A DNA stretch of 64,000 nt. It comes from Pseudomonadota bacterium (lineage in GTDB: Bacteria; Pseudomonadota; Alphaproteobacteria; Sphingomonadales; Sphingomonadaceae). Below, one piece after another: positions 21,231-31,296 of this stretch. The DNA is taken from positions 1 to 64,000 of the forward strand of contig JAJZQN010000010.1 of the NCBI GenBank assembly GCA_021847605.1. The letters run 5' to 3'. Every line of letters begins with the position of its first letter. Position 1 is the first letter of the stretch. The notes beneath the pieces were generated by a model, which saw only the letters and a list, made by a program, of their open reading frames with translations, ran no database searches and was not told the DNA's origin. A program made the position numbers and the translations under genes.

Positions 21231-22763
21231 ATGATTTTCGGGCGCGTAAAGCCTTTGGACGCCATATTGGCGACGGCGGAGAAGAAATCTCTCCATCGAT
21301 CGCTGGGCGCGTTCCAGCTTACCATGCTGGGGATCGGCGCCGTCATCGGCACCGGCATCTTCGTGCTGACGGCGGAGGCCGCTCAGAAGGCCGGGCCGGG
21401 CATGATGCTTTCCTTCGTCATCGCCGGTTTCGTATGCGCCGTAGCGGCGCTGTGTTACGCTGAAATGGCAGCCATGGTGCCGGTGTCCGGTTCCGCTTAC
21501 ACTTATAGCTATGCGGTGATGGGCGAACTGATCGCCTGGATGGTTGGCTGGGCGCTGATCCTGGAATATGCCGTGGCGGCCGGGGCCGTATCGGTGGGCT
21601 GGTCCGGCTATGTCGTGGGGCTGATCGAACATACGTTCCACCTCGACATACCAGACCTGTTGACCCGTGGTCCGTTCGATGGCGGCATGGTCAACCTGCC
21701 GGCGATGCTGATTGCCTCTCTCGTCACCTGGCTGCTGGTCATCGGGACGAAGGAAAGCGCGACCGTGAACGCTGTGCTGGTGCTGATCAAGGTATCGGCC
21801 CTGACCCTGTTCATCGTCCTGTCCGTGCCGGTCATGAAGATGGATGGTTTCCATCCCTTCGCCCCGCTCGGCTTTTCGGGTATTTCGGCGGCTGCCGCTT
21901 CGATCTTCTTCGCCTATGTCGGCTTTGACGCCGTTTCCACCGCGGCGGAAGAAACCAAGAATCCGCAGCGCAACATGCCGATCGGCCTGATCGGCTCGCT
22001 CGCCATCTGCACCATCTTCTACATGCTGGTTGCCGCTGGTGTCATCGGTACGGTCGGCGCGCAGCCAGTCTATGGCCCAGCCGGCGAAGCGCTCGCCCCC
22101 GGCTCCACCGCCCTTTCGCAGCAATGTGCCGCGCTGGCGGCAGCAGGCACCGAAGCCGTCACCTGTTCGAAGGAAGCGCTGGCATGGACCCTGCGTGAAA
22201 TCGGCTGGCCCCAGATCGGCAACCTGCTCGGCCTAGCCGCCGGTCTGGCGCTGCCCTCGGTCATCCTGATGATGATGTTCGGTCAGACCCGCATCTTCTT
22301 CGTGATGAGCCGCGACGGCCTGTTGCCGGCGATGTTCTCGAAGGTACATCCCACCTACAAGACGCCGCATGTCATCACCATCCTGACGGGCATCTTCGTT
22401 GCTCTGTTCGCGGCCTTCTTCCCGGTCGGGATTCTCGCTGACATTTCCAACTCGGGCACCCTGTTCGCCTTTGCCGCCGTGTCGATCGCGGTGATGCGCC
22501 TGCGCAAGACGGATGCGGACCGCAAGCGTCCCTTCCGTACCCCGGCCATCTATGTGACGGCGCCTATCGCGATTGCCGGTTGCGCCTATCTGTTCTGGAG
22601 TCTGGGCGTTGAAACCAAGCTGATGTTCGTGGGCTGGGCCACTGTCGGCCTGATCGTCTATTTCGCCTATAGCCGCAGCCGCAGCCATGTCGGCCGGGGC
22701 ATTGTCGATGTGCCGGAAGGTGACGCTGGTATCCCGCCGCAGCCGGTGCCGCCGCTGCCATAA
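21231..22763 (+). CDS. APC-family amino acid permease
   Basis: 510 aa; MLGIGAVIGTGIFVLTAEAAQKAGPG... and many TM helices. Confidence 0.93.
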   Translation: MIFGRVKPLDAILATAEKKSLHRSLGAFQLTMLGIGAVIGTGIFVLTAEAAQKAGPGMMLSFVIAGFVCAVAALCYAEMAAMVPVSGSAYTYSYAVMGELIAWMVGWALILEYAVAAGAVSVGWSGYVVGLIEHTFHLDIPDLLTRGPFDGGMVNLPAMLIASLVTWLLVIGTKESATVNAVLVLIKVSALTLFIVLSVPVMKMDGFHPFAPLGFSGISAAAASIFFAYVGFDAVSTAAEETKNPQRNMPIGLIGSLAICTIFYMLVAAGVIGTVGAQPVYGPAGEALAPGSTALSQQCAALAAAGTEAVTCSKEALAWTLREIGWPQIGNLLGLAAGLALPSVILMMMFGQTRIFFVMSRDGLLPAMFSKVHPTYKTPHVITILTGIFVALFAAFFPVGILADISNSGTLFAFAAVSIAVMRLRKTDADRKRPFRTPAIYVTAPIAIAGCAYLFWSLGVETKLMFVGWATVGLIVYFAYSRSRSHVGRGIVDVPEGDAGIPPQPVPPLP

Positions 22764-22780
22764 TCGGGTCGCCGATCATC

Positions 22781-22821
22781 AGACAAAAAACGGGGCGGTT
22801 TTCCGCCCCGTTTTTTTGTCT
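22781..22821. terminator. Bidirectional intrinsic terminator
   Basis: agacaaaaaacggggcgg-tttt-ccgccccgtttttttgtct. Confidence 0.9.
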
Positions 22822-22831
22822 GTCCTCGATA

Positions 22832-24106
22832 TCAGTGCATCACTTCATAATCGTCGCGCAGGGCGGCATGATGCGGCCGGGTGAAGAGTTTGCCTTTTTC
22901 GGCCCACAGCACGATCAGGAAGGCCAGTACGCCAAATATCAGCAGGCCCAAGGTCAGGGGCAGGGTTGTGCCGTTGAAGGCCGCGCCCACCACGCTGCCC
23001 AGCACCGATGATACCGCCGTGGTCAGAAAGGCCTGGAAGGAAGAGGCGATGCCCGCCCCCTTATGGAAAGGCTCCATGGAAATGGCGCTGAAATTGGCGC
23101 CGGTGAAGGCGAAGGACATCATGGTCATCGCCTGAAGCACCATGAAGCTGTAGATCGTTTCCAGCCCGGCCAGGATAATCGACAGGTGGACAAGCGCGAT
23201 CAGGGTGAAGCCGATCAACGCGCCCTGGCTAAGGCGCCGGGCGCCGAAGCGGGAGACGAGGCGGCTGTTGATCAGGCTGCCCAGACCCATCGATCCCGCA
23301 ATCGCCGCAAAGCATATGGGGAAGATGGCGGCGGCGTGGAACACGTCGAAGAAAATCTGCTGTACCGACAGGATGAAGCCCATCAGCCCGCCGATCACCA
23401 CGCCGCTGGCCATCATATAGCCGATGGAAGTGCGTGTGCGGATGACCTGACCAATTGTGGAAAACAGGGCGCCCGGCGTGATCCGCATGCGTAATTCGGG
23501 GCGCAGCGTTTCGGGCAGGCGCACCATCATCCACAACAGGATCAGCAGGGCCAGTATGGCCAGCGCCCAGAAGATCCAGCGCCATGGCGCGATCCAGAGT
23601 ATCGCCTGCCCAAAACTGGGGGCGATCACGGGGATCAGCATGAATACGGCGAAGATGAGCGACATGACGCGCGCCATCGCATCGCCCTTGAACCGGTCGC
23701 GCACGATTCCCACGGTGATGACCCGGCTGGCGCCTGCGAAAAATCCGGCGCAGGTGCGCCCGACCAGCAGCATCGCAAAACTATGGGCCGCCGCGCAGGC
23801 CACTGACGAGATGATGAACAGGGCCATCGCCACCGCCATCACCCGCTTGCGTCCGAAACGGTCGGACAACACGCCGAACAGCAATGATCCGACACCCAGC
23901 CCCATAAAATACAGGCTGATGATCAGTTGCCGGTCATTGGGATGGGGGATGGCCAGATCGCGGCTGATCGCGGGGAGCGCAGGCAACATCGGGTCGATCG
24001 ACAGCGCATTCATCGCCATCAGGCAGGCACAGAGGATCACGAATTCGCGAAATCCGATCTGGGCTTCGAGCGGGTCATGGGGGGCGGAGGAGGGAGAAGA
24101 GGCCAT
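22832..24106 (-). CDS. Bcr/CflA-family multidrug MFS transporter
   Basis: LSIDPMLPALPAISRDL...FGVLSDRFGRKRVM; start moved to MASSPSSAPHDPLE. Confidence 0.88.
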   Translation of the reverse strand: MASSPSSAPHDPLEAQIGFREFVILCACLMAMNALSIDPMLPALPAISRDLAIPHPNDRQLIISLYFMGLGVGSLLFGVLSDRFGRKRVMAVAMALFIISSVACAAAHSFAMLLVGRTCAGFFAGASRVITVGIVRDRFKGDAMARVMSLIFAVFMLIPVIAPSFGQAILWIAPWRWIFWALAILALLILLWMMVRLPETLRPELRMRITPGALFSTIGQVIRTRTSIGYMMASGVVIGGLMGFILSVQQIFFDVFHAAAIFPICFAAIAGSMGLGSLINSRLVSRFGARRLSQGALIGFTLIALVHLSIILAGLETIYSFMVLQAMTMMSFAFTGANFSAISMEPFHKGAGIASSFQAFLTTAVSSVLGSVVGAAFNGTTLPLTLGLLIFGVLAFLIVLWAEKGKLFTRPHHAALRDDYEVMH

Positions 24107-24337
24107 ATCAGCGCCTATGCGGCCATAAGGGCTGCCGCGCCAGCCCCTATTGCGGGACGCCATCGCCATTGCTCGCCCCTGCGTTAACCCTGCTGCGGGG
24201 CGGAAAGCTGCCAACGGTCCGTCGCGATCCGGTTGGCGCGTTAACCATTTTTTATAGGCTGCCGGGCAATCCTGCCCTTCGTGAAAAAATCATGGGGTCG
24301 CTTTCCGTTGATTTAGGCAAGGATACAGGGGTTAGAC

Positions 24338-24634
24338 ATGGGCAACGGCAGCAAGAGCGCAGAATTTCTAATGGAGGCCCGTCGCAGTCGCGCGGCGCGC
24401 GGATCGGCGGAAGAATGTTTCGACCTTGGCGTGGCCTATAGTTGTGGCACCGGTGGTTTCCCCATCGACCTGATCGAAGCCCATAAATGGTTCAATCTGG
24501 CCGCGCTGGGCGGCAGCGAACAGGGGCAGACGATGCGCGCCGAGATCGCCGGTGAAATGACCGCCCGTGAAATCGCCGAGGCCCAGCGTCAGGCCCGCGC
24601 CCTGATCGCCACGAATCAGATGCGCGCCGCCTGA
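24338..24634 (+). CDS. Small Sel1-repeat-like protein
   Basis: 98 aa; FDLGVAYSCGTGGFPIDLIEAHKWFNLAALGGSEQGQTMR resembles a single Sel1-like repeat. Confidence 0.75.
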   Translation: MGNGSKSAEFLMEARRSRAARGSAEECFDLGVAYSCGTGGFPIDLIEAHKWFNLAALGGSEQGQTMRAEIAGEMTAREIAEAQRQARALIATNQMRAA

Positions 24635-24638
24635 CCAG

Positions 24639-25772
24639 TCAGCTACTCTTGCGGAAAGGCGTTCGTTCCTGAAGCCAGGAACGATTATCCTGCACTTCGC
24701 AGCGTTCCGCCGCCAGAAATTCCGCCACCGCCCTGCGAAAGGACGGATTGGGGATATGGTGCGCCGAAAAAGTGGGTTCCGGGGCATAGCCACGGGCCAG
24801 CTTGTGGCCGCCCTGCGCGCCGGCCTCCACCCGTTTGAGGCCGCGGGCGATGGCGACGTCGATCGCCTGATAATAGCAGAGTTCGAAATGAAGATTGGGC
24901 ACGTCCTCGACGCAGCCCCAATAACGGCCATAGAGCGTATCCGCGCCGATCATGTTCAGCGCCCCGGCAATCGGCCGCCCATCGCGCATGGCGAATATCA
25001 ACAGGATGCGATCCGCCATCGTTTCGCCCAGTAGTGAGAAGAAGCTGCGGGTCAGATAAGGGCGTCCCCATTTGCGCGCGCCGGTATCCTGATAAAATTC
25101 CCAGAAAATATCCCAATGTGCTTCGGTCAGGTCGCTGCCGGTCAGGTGGACGATGTCCAGCCCCTCGACCGCGCGAGCGCGTTCCTTGCGAATATTCTTG
25201 CGCTTGTCGCTCGACAGGTCGGTCAGGAAATCGGCGAAGCTGCCATAGTCGCGGTTGGTCCAGTGATATTGGCTGTCCTCCCGGATCAGCCAGCCGGCCG
25301 CTTCGAACATCGCCACTTCGTCGGGCGCGATGAAGGTCGCATGGGCCGACGAAAGCTGGTTGCGCTCCACCAGCGTTTCGATCCCCGCGATTAGCGTGGG
25401 GGCCATGTCGGCGTCGTGCAGCAACAGGCGCGGGCCGGGTACGGGGGAGAAGGGGGCCGCGATCTGGAGCTTGGGATAATATTGGCCGCCCGCCCGCTCC
25501 CATGCGTCGGCCCAGCCATGGTCGAACACATATTCGCCCTGACTATGGCTTTTGCCATAGACCGGTGCGGCCGCCGCGATACACCCGTCCGCATCCTCGA
25601 TCACCAGCGGCAGGGGTTGCCATCCGCTATGGCCACCCACGCTGCCGGAGCGTTCCAGAGCGGTCAGGAAGTCCCAGCTGACAAAGGGATTGGCCGTCCC
25701 GGCACAGGCATCCCACTGGTCACGAGGCAGGTCGGCAACGCCCGCCGCAACTCGCGCGACGGGATCAGTCAT
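24639..25772 (-). CDS. GNAT-like protein, DUF482/COG3146 family
   Basis: MTDPVARVAAGVADLPRDQWDACAGTANPFVSWDFLTALERSGSVGGHSGWQPLPL... matches the conserved N-terminus of this family. Confidence 0.88.
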   Translation of the reverse strand: MTDPVARVAAGVADLPRDQWDACAGTANPFVSWDFLTALERSGSVGGHSGWQPLPLVIEDADGCIAAAAPVYGKSHSQGEYVFDHGWADAWERAGGQYYPKLQIAAPFSPVPGPRLLLHDADMAPTLIAGIETLVERNQLSSAHATFIAPDEVAMFEAAGWLIREDSQYHWTNRDYGSFADFLTDLSSDKRKNIRKERARAVEGLDIVHLTGSDLTEAHWDIFWEFYQDTGARKWGRPYLTRSFFSLLGETMADRILLIFAMRDGRPIAGALNMIGADTLYGRYWGCVEDVPNLHFELCYYQAIDVAIARGLKRVEAGAQGGHKLARGYAPEPTFSAHHIPNPSFRRAVAEFLAAERCEVQDNRSWLQERTPFRKSS

Positions 25773-26463
25773 CGACACGCTCGAATATGATCTGGTCGAC
25801 ATGGCGGGCGGCGCGCTCATGCTGTTCCTTACTGCGCACGGTCCAGCTCAGCACGGGCATGCCCGTTTTTCGGGCGCGGGTCGCAAAGGGCGATGGCAGG
25901 TCGCGGATATCACAGGCAATGAAGTCGGGTTTCGCGCTCCAAAGTGCAAGGGTGCGTTCGATTGCGCCACGCAAGTACGGCTTGCCCTGCTGTGTCACCA
26001 CCAGCCCGCGCAGTTGATGTGGCGCATGGCAGGCAAACCATCGCCCGACCCATGGGTTGAAGGACATGACCGCGATCGGCGCTTCCGGCCAGTGTTTGAG
26101 ATCATGGGCGACGGCCCGGCATAGCGGGGCGACATCTTTCCCATCGACCTTGATCTCCACCAGCAGCGAAGTGGTGCCGCCGCATCGGGCCAATAGCGTG
26201 GCGAGCGTGGGAATGGTGCCGCCATCGGGCAGCATCCGACGTTCCAGTTCCTCCGCAGACAGGTGCGATACCGGGTCACTCTGCCCTGTCATGCGCGACA
26301 GGGTGGCATCGTGGAAGACGATGGCCACATCGTCGCGGCTCAGGCGGACATCGCACTCGATGCCCAGCCCCTGCGCAATGGCGGCGTCGAACGCCGCCAT
26401 GCCATTTTCGCTGACACCCGCCCCATGCAGCCCACGATGAGCAAAGGGGCGGGCGGTCAGCAA
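25765..26463 (-). CDS. Glycerophosphodiester phosphodiesterase
   Basis: FAHRGLHGAGVSENGMAAFDAAIAQGLGIECDVRLSRDDVAIVFHDATL (GDPD motifs). Start uncertain; a TTG at 26463 avoids overlap with the upstream gene. Confidence 0.85.
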   Translation of the reverse strand: MLTARPFAHRGLHGAGVSENGMAAFDAAIAQGLGIECDVRLSRDDVAIVFHDATLSRMTGQSDPVSHLSAEELERRMLPDGGTIPTLATLLARCGGTTSLLVEIKVDGKDVAPLCRAVAHDLKHWPEAPIAVMSFNPWVGRWFACHAPHQLRGLVVTQQGKPYLRGAIERTLALWSAKPDFIACDIRDLPSPFATRARKTGMPVLSWTVRSKEQHERAARHVDQIIFERVDD

Positions 26464-26512
26464 GCGCAGCCGGTCAGGCCGCGCTTGCGCTTCAGGCTTC
26501 CGGGCGGACGTT

Positions 26513-26977
26513 TCAGGCCGCCGGGCGGACAAGGACGACCGCATCGATTTCGACCACCGCGCCCAGCGGCAGCACAGGCACGCCAACGGCGCTGCGCGCA
26601 TGCTTGCCCGCTTCGCCGAATACTTCCACCATCAGTTCCGACGCGCCGTTGGCGACCTTTGGCTGATCGGTGAAGGACGGGGCGCTGGCGATGAAGGCAC
26701 CCAGCTTCACGACCCGTTCCACCCGGTCGAGGCTGCCGAGAGCGGCCTTCATCTGGGCGATAAGGTTAAGGCCGCATACGCGCGCGGCGGCGACGCCATA
26801 ATCAAGGTCGCGGTCTTCGCCCAGACGGCCGGTCATCAGGCCATCGGGCGCCAGCGCGATCTGGCCGGAGATATGCAGCAGGCCATTGGCCTCCACCGCG
26901 GCGACATAGGCGGCGACCGGGGCGGCTGCCTGCGGCAGGGTTATGCCCAGTTCGGTGAGGCGGGCTTCGATGCTCAT
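26513..26977 (-). CDS. RidA/YjgF family protein
   Basis: MSIEARLTELGITLPQAAAPVAAYVAAVEANGLLHISGQIALAPDG...; the endoribonuclease L-PSP-like group. Confidence 0.9.
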   Translation of the reverse strand: MSIEARLTELGITLPQAAAPVAAYVAAVEANGLLHISGQIALAPDGLMTGRLGEDRDLDYGVAAARVCGLNLIAQMKAALGSLDRVERVVKLGAFIASAPSFTDQPKVANGASELMVEVFGEAGKHARSAVGVPVLPLGAVVEIDAVVLVRPAA

Positions 26978-27627
26978 GATGATACTCCATCGGTAACGGG
27001 GGAAAGGGTAGCCGGCCCTTCGGCCAGTCGTTGCATGATCCATTGTTCGGCGGCGGCCCAGTCGTCAATCCGGGCATGGGCGTGCGCGGCGTCGGGGACT
27101 TCGCATGCGATTTCGGGTTCGCCGACCATGTGCAGGCGCCAGACGCCTGGCGCATGCTGGGCGACTGAGGCATGATGTTCGGCCAGATCGTCGATGAACA
27201 GCGCGACGCTGGGTGCGCGATCCGCGACAATGGCGGCCAGCGGCGGGCCTTTTTCTCCCCGGTTCCAGTGGACCGGCAGGTTCAGTCCGTAGGACGCCAG
27301 TTGCTCGACGCGCCCCTGATGATGGCGCTCGCCGATATTGGTCAGCACTTCGATGTCGGCAATTTTGCTTAGGCGCACCAGCGCCTCCACCGCGCCGGCA
27401 ATGGGCGTCTGCCGGTCCATTTCGGTATCGAAGAAGCCGACCAGCAATTCCCACACCAGATCGCGCTCCAGCGGCAGGCCGCTATCCTTGTGGCGCAGCG
27501 CTTCGACAAAGCCGCGTTCGCGCATGTCGAAATGCACGTCATGCTTCTCGTCCAGCCAGGCGCGGAACGGCACGACCATGTGCAGCAGCACTTCGTCGCA
27601 GTCGGTGATGATGAGGGGGCGGGTCAT
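26974..27627 (-). CDS. HAD-superfamily hydrolase-like protein
   Basis: MTRPLIITDCDEVLLHMVVPFRAWLDEKH...: DxDEV HAD-like motif. ATGA overlap with ridA. Confidence 0.8.
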   Translation of the reverse strand: MTRPLIITDCDEVLLHMVVPFRAWLDEKHDVHFDMRERGFVEALRHKDSGLPLERDLVWELLVGFFDTEMDRQTPIAGAVEALVRLSKIADIEVLTNIGERHHQGRVEQLASYGLNLPVHWNRGEKGPPLAAIVADRAPSVALFIDDLAEHHASVAQHAPGVWRLHMVGEPEIACEVPDAAHAHARIDDWAAAEQWIMQRLAEGPATLSPVTDGVSS

Positions 27628-27631
27628 GGTG

Positions 27632-27913
27632 TCAGAGTCTTTCCTGTGCGGCGATCAGCGCGGCTGGAGTCGTGTCGATGGCCTCGGCACAGGCGATGAG
27701 GTCGGGTTCATGATCGGCCAGAAAGGCCAGCACCGCGCGCAGGATGGCCGGATCGTCCAGCCCGGCCCGCAGCGCATCGGCATCCAGCCCGGTCAGCGCC
27801 AGCAGCCGTTCGCCCCGGCTGGCGTCCGACAGCACCCATCCCAGCGCCAGCAACGTCAAAGTCCCCGCTTCCGGGACGCTATCCTGCTTGCCATTCGGCC
27901 GGTCGGGTCGCAT
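27632..27913 (-). CDS. DUF3572 family protein
   Basis: TLTLLALGWVLSDASRGERLLALTGLDADALRAGL...VLAFLADHEPDLIACAEA pattern; divergent from a divK-like gene, as is common in alphaproteobacteria. Confidence 0.8.
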   Translation of the reverse strand: MRPDRPNGKQDSVPEAGTLTLLALGWVLSDASRGERLLALTGLDADALRAGLDDPAILRAVLAFLADHEPDLIACAEAIDTTPAALIAAQERL

Positions 27914-27987
27914 GATGAACCTTCTTCGGGGGCGGAGGCGGCCGGGTGTGGCACGCCCGCCTGTTGAGATGAATTTGCGGGTGACTG

Positions 27988-28350
27988 GTGGCAAAGCGCA
28001 TGCTCGTTGTCGAGGACAACGAACTCAACCTCAAACTTTTTTGCGACCTGCTGCGCGCGCACGGCCATGAAGTGTTGCCGTTGCGCGATGGGCGCGACGT
28101 GCTGGCGCAGGCGATCGCCTTTCAGCCCGACCTGGTGATTACCGACATTCACCTGCCCCATGTTAGCGGCCTCGACCTCATCATTTCCCTGAAGGCTGAC
28201 GAACGTCTGTCGGCCGTGCCGATCATGGCCGTCACCGCCTATGCGGGGAAGGGCGATGAAGAGAAAATCCGCGAAGCCGGGGCGCAGGCCTATGTTTCCA
28301 AACCCATTTCCGTGCTGCGCTTCGTCGAGCAGGTGAACGCCCTGCTGTAA
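27988..28350 (+). CDS. divK: Single-domain response regulator, DivK-like
   Basis: MAKRMLVVEDNELNLKLFCDLLRAHGHEVL...DLVITDIHLPHVSG...PIMAVTAYAGKGDE...YVSKPIS; GTG start. Confidence 0.88.
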   Translation: MAKRMLVVEDNELNLKLFCDLLRAHGHEVLPLRDGRDVLAQAIAFQPDLVITDIHLPHVSGLDLIISLKADERLSAVPIMAVTAYAGKGDEEKIREAGAQAYVSKPISVLRFVEQVNALL

Positions 28351-28510
28351 ACCCGCATGGCGCGTATGTTGGGCGTCACAATTCCGTCATCACGCTTTCA
28401 TCGGAGCGACGCGGATCGGCCGCTTTCGCTTCATCTAGCTCTGTCACTCCCCTCCCGCCAATGGGCGCGGCGCCATGCCGACAGCCCGACAGCCACAGGG
28501 GTAGTTTTCC

Positions 28511-30385
28511 ATGTCTCATCTGACCGACGAAGCGCGCGCGCCCTATCGCGACGCGGAACCGACCATTGAATTGGGCGCCAATAGTCTGGAGGCGATCGTC
28601 GCCGCCAATCCGGGTCGCCGCTCCGTTCTGAAAAACGGCCTGCTGGGCCTGTCTATCCTGCCCATGATGGGGGCATTGTCCGCCTGTGGCGACGATGATG
28701 ATGGCGACACAGGCGGCTCCACGCCGACCCCGACGCCTGCTCCGGCACCCAGCTATGCCGTCAATTTCGCGTCGGTCGCGGTCAGCACCGCCGACACCGT
28801 CACCGTGCCGACCGGCTATACCGTCGACGTGCTGCTGAAGGCGGGCGATCTGGTCGAAGCCGGGACCGCCTTTGCCAACGGCACTTTCCCCACCAGCGTC
28901 AGCCAGACGGCGGCATGGGCCGGCGGCAATCATGACGGCATGGAATATTTCGAACTGTCGGGCACCAGCGCCAATAGTGGCGGCCTGCTCGCCATCAATT
29001 TCGAGCTGCCCGATTACAATATCCTCTTTTCCAGCGGTAGCTATAACGCCGCGACCGCGACCGCCGATCAGAAGGCCATCGCGCTGTCGGCCGTCGGCAT
29101 CGCCGTGGTGGAAGTCGCCAAGGGAACGGACGGAAAATTCGCGGTGAAGGCCGGTTCGCGGTTCAACAAGCGGTACAGCGGTAACACCGATTATCGCGTG
29201 GGCGGCCCAGCCGCCGGCGTATTGCCCGCTTCGATTCGCGGCATGCTGAACAACTGTTCCAGCGGGCGTACGCCATGGGGCACCTATCTGACCTGCGAAG
29301 AAACGACGAACAACTATCTCGATCCGACGCAGCCCAATAGCAGCTATGGCTGGGTGGTTGAAATCGACCCCTATCAGGAACTGGCTGCGCCGACCAAGCG
29401 CACCGCCATGGGCCGTTTCAGCCACGAAAATGTCGCCTACCTGACCAACAGCGCCAATCGCGTCGCATTTTATATGGGCGATGATTCGACGCCGGGCTGC
29501 ATCTATAAATTCGTGCCGGACCGGGCGTTCAACCTGTCGAACCGGGCGGCGAACACCGACTTGCTCGATGATGGCACCCTGTATGTCGCACGCTTCAACG
29601 CGGACGGCACGGGTGAATGGCGCGCCATGGTGCAGGGTCAGAACGGCCTTGTCGCCGGTGCTTCCGATCCGGGCAATGTCAGCCAGTCGACCACGCGGCC
29701 GACCCCGACCACCGTCAATTTCACCACGCAGGCCGATGTTCTGGTCAATTGCCAGTCCGCCGCGCGCGTGGCCGGCGGTACCATCATGGATCGCCCGGAA
29801 TGGATCACGGTTGCGCCGAATCAGCAGGCGATCTTCGTCACGCTGACCAACAATAGCGGTCGCCGGGTGACGGACGCCGCCAATCCGCGCGTCACCAACC
29901 TGCACGGCCATATCATCAAATTCCGGGAAAATGCCGATTCGCCGCTGGCGACCGCCTTCACCTGGGAAATCTTCCTTCAGGCGGGCAACCCGTCGCTGGC
30001 CGAAGCCAATCTGAAGGGCAATATCAGCGGCGATTATTTCTCCAGTCCCGATGGTATCCGCATCGATCCGCAGGGTCGCCTCTGGGTGCAGACCGACCAT
30101 AACCTGACCGGCAATGCCGGCACGCTGAATGGCGCGGCCGCCAATATGGTGCAGGCATTCGGCAACAACTCCATGTATTATATCGATCAGTCTACCAAGC
30201 AGGCGAAGCGCTTCCTGGTGGGGCCGACCGGCTGTGAGATTACGGGCATCGCCTATACGCCGGACCTGATGAACTTTTTCATCAATATCCAGCATCCCAC
30301 GGGCAACTGGCCGGTGTCGGGGCAGCAGCCCCGTTCATCGACCATCGTGGTGCGCCGCACCGACGGACAGCCGGTCGGCAACTGA
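28511..30385 (+). CDS. PhoX-family phosphatase (DUF839), exported lipoprotein
   Basis: N-terminus GRRSVLKNGLLGLSILPMMGALSAC (Tat-like plus lipobox); CSSGRTPWGTYLTCEETTNNY, PDGIRIDPQGRLWVQTD typical of PhoX. Confidence 0.9.
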   Translation: MSHLTDEARAPYRDAEPTIELGANSLEAIVAANPGRRSVLKNGLLGLSILPMMGALSACGDDDDGDTGGSTPTPTPAPAPSYAVNFASVAVSTADTVTVPTGYTVDVLLKAGDLVEAGTAFANGTFPTSVSQTAAWAGGNHDGMEYFELSGTSANSGGLLAINFELPDYNILFSSGSYNAATATADQKAIALSAVGIAVVEVAKGTDGKFAVKAGSRFNKRYSGNTDYRVGGPAAGVLPASIRGMLNNCSSGRTPWGTYLTCEETTNNYLDPTQPNSSYGWVVEIDPYQELAAPTKRTAMGRFSHENVAYLTNSANRVAFYMGDDSTPGCIYKFVPDRAFNLSNRAANTDLLDDGTLYVARFNADGTGEWRAMVQGQNGLVAGASDPGNVSQSTTRPTPTTVNFTTQADVLVNCQSAARVAGGTIMDRPEWITVAPNQQAIFVTLTNNSGRRVTDAANPRVTNLHGHIIKFRENADSPLATAFTWEIFLQAGNPSLAEANLKGNISGDYFSSPDGIRIDPQGRLWVQTDHNLTGNAGTLNGAAANMVQAFGNNSMYYIDQSTKQAKRFLVGPTGCEITGIAYTPDLMNFFINIQHPTGNWPVSGQQPRSSTIVVRRTDGQPVGN

Positions 30386-30410
30386 TCGCGCGGCAGGGTT
30401 ACAGGCAAGA

Positions 30411-30438
30411 GGGGCGTCGGCGACGGCGCCCCTTTTTT
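30411..30438 (+). terminator. Intrinsic terminator after the PhoX gene
   Basis: ggggcgtcg-gcga-cggcgcccc followed by tttttt. Confidence 0.8.
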
Positions 30439-30480
30439 CATGGATGGCTTTCGGAGGGCGTGCCCCGATTTGCGCCAACA

Positions 30481-30519
30481 GCAAAAGGCCCGCTCCCATG
30501 ACGGGGCGGGCCTTTTGCT
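30481..30519. terminator. Bidirectional intrinsic terminator
   Basis: gcaaaaggcccgctcc-catgac-ggggcgggccttttgc (near-perfect). Confidence 0.8.
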
Positions 30520-30570
30520 TGTCGGCAAGAAACCGGCGATCAGGCGCGCGAGCGAAAAGCCCGCAGCGGC

Positions 30571-30738
30571 TTACTTGATCTTGGCTTCCTTGAACTCGAC
30601 ATGCTTGCGCACGACGGGGTCATACTTGCTGAAGCTCAGCTTTTCCGTCTTGGTGCGCGGATTCTTCTTGGTGACGTAGAAAAAGCCAGTGTCAGCCGTG
30701 CTGACGAGGCGGATCTTTACAGTTGCCGGCTTGGCCAT
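30571..30738 (-). CDS. rpmG: 50S ribosomal protein L33
   Basis: [55 protein letters not shown]. Confidence 0.98.
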   Translation of the reverse strand: MAKPATVKIRLVSTADTGFFYVTKKNPRTKTEKLSFSKYDPVVRKHVEFKEAKIK

Positions 30739-30946
30739 GGCCCTATTCCCTGGTCGTAAATAGCGTAAAAAATAAAGCGGCCCAACCGAGCCGCCCCGTT
30801 TCAGCGGTCGCCCTTGGTCCAGATTCGCCCTGCTGTCAAGGGATAGCGGCACTTTACGCGGCTTTAACCGATGATGTGCATGATCGCTCAGACGGGCTAC
30901 AGGGGCAGATATGCGCCAGAAACCGGGCCTTCAAGGGGGTGTTCCC

Positions 30947-31282
30947 ATGCGACATGATCCGATGTTCAGCATATTGACCGATCTGATGCGGCGGGTCGAT
31001 GGGCTGGCTAATCAACGGGGCCATTTGTCTGTGCCGCGACTCCAGGACGAGGTGGATCAGATTCGCCACATCGCCAGAGCCTTTCATCTCGACACGCTGG
31101 AAGGACTGGCGGCGACGCTGGCGTCCGCCCTCTCCCTGCACGGCCTTGGCCCGGTGGTATTGTCCTATCTCGACCTGATGCGCGATGCGATTGCGGACGA
31201 CATGCCGACGGCCGACATCGTGCCGATCCTGCCGTCGCTCGCCACGGCACCGGGCATCATCGCCACGTCGCTGCGCGCCTGA
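30947..31282 (+). CDS. Conserved hypothetical protein
   Basis: MRHDPMFSILTDLMRRVDGLANQRGHLSVPRLQDEVDQIRHIARAFHLDTLEGLAATLASAL...; AAGGGGG Shine-Dalgarno upstream. Confidence 0.65.
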   Translation: MRHDPMFSILTDLMRRVDGLANQRGHLSVPRLQDEVDQIRHIARAFHLDTLEGLAATLASALSLHGLGPVVLSYLDLMRDAIADDMPTADIVPILPSLATAPGIIATSLRA

Positions 31283-31296
31283 TCGACTGACGCTTC

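Noticed and set aside
28376-30295. 639-aa minus-strand ORF opposite the PhoX gene
   Set aside because: Antisense artefact without domains or ribosome-binding support.
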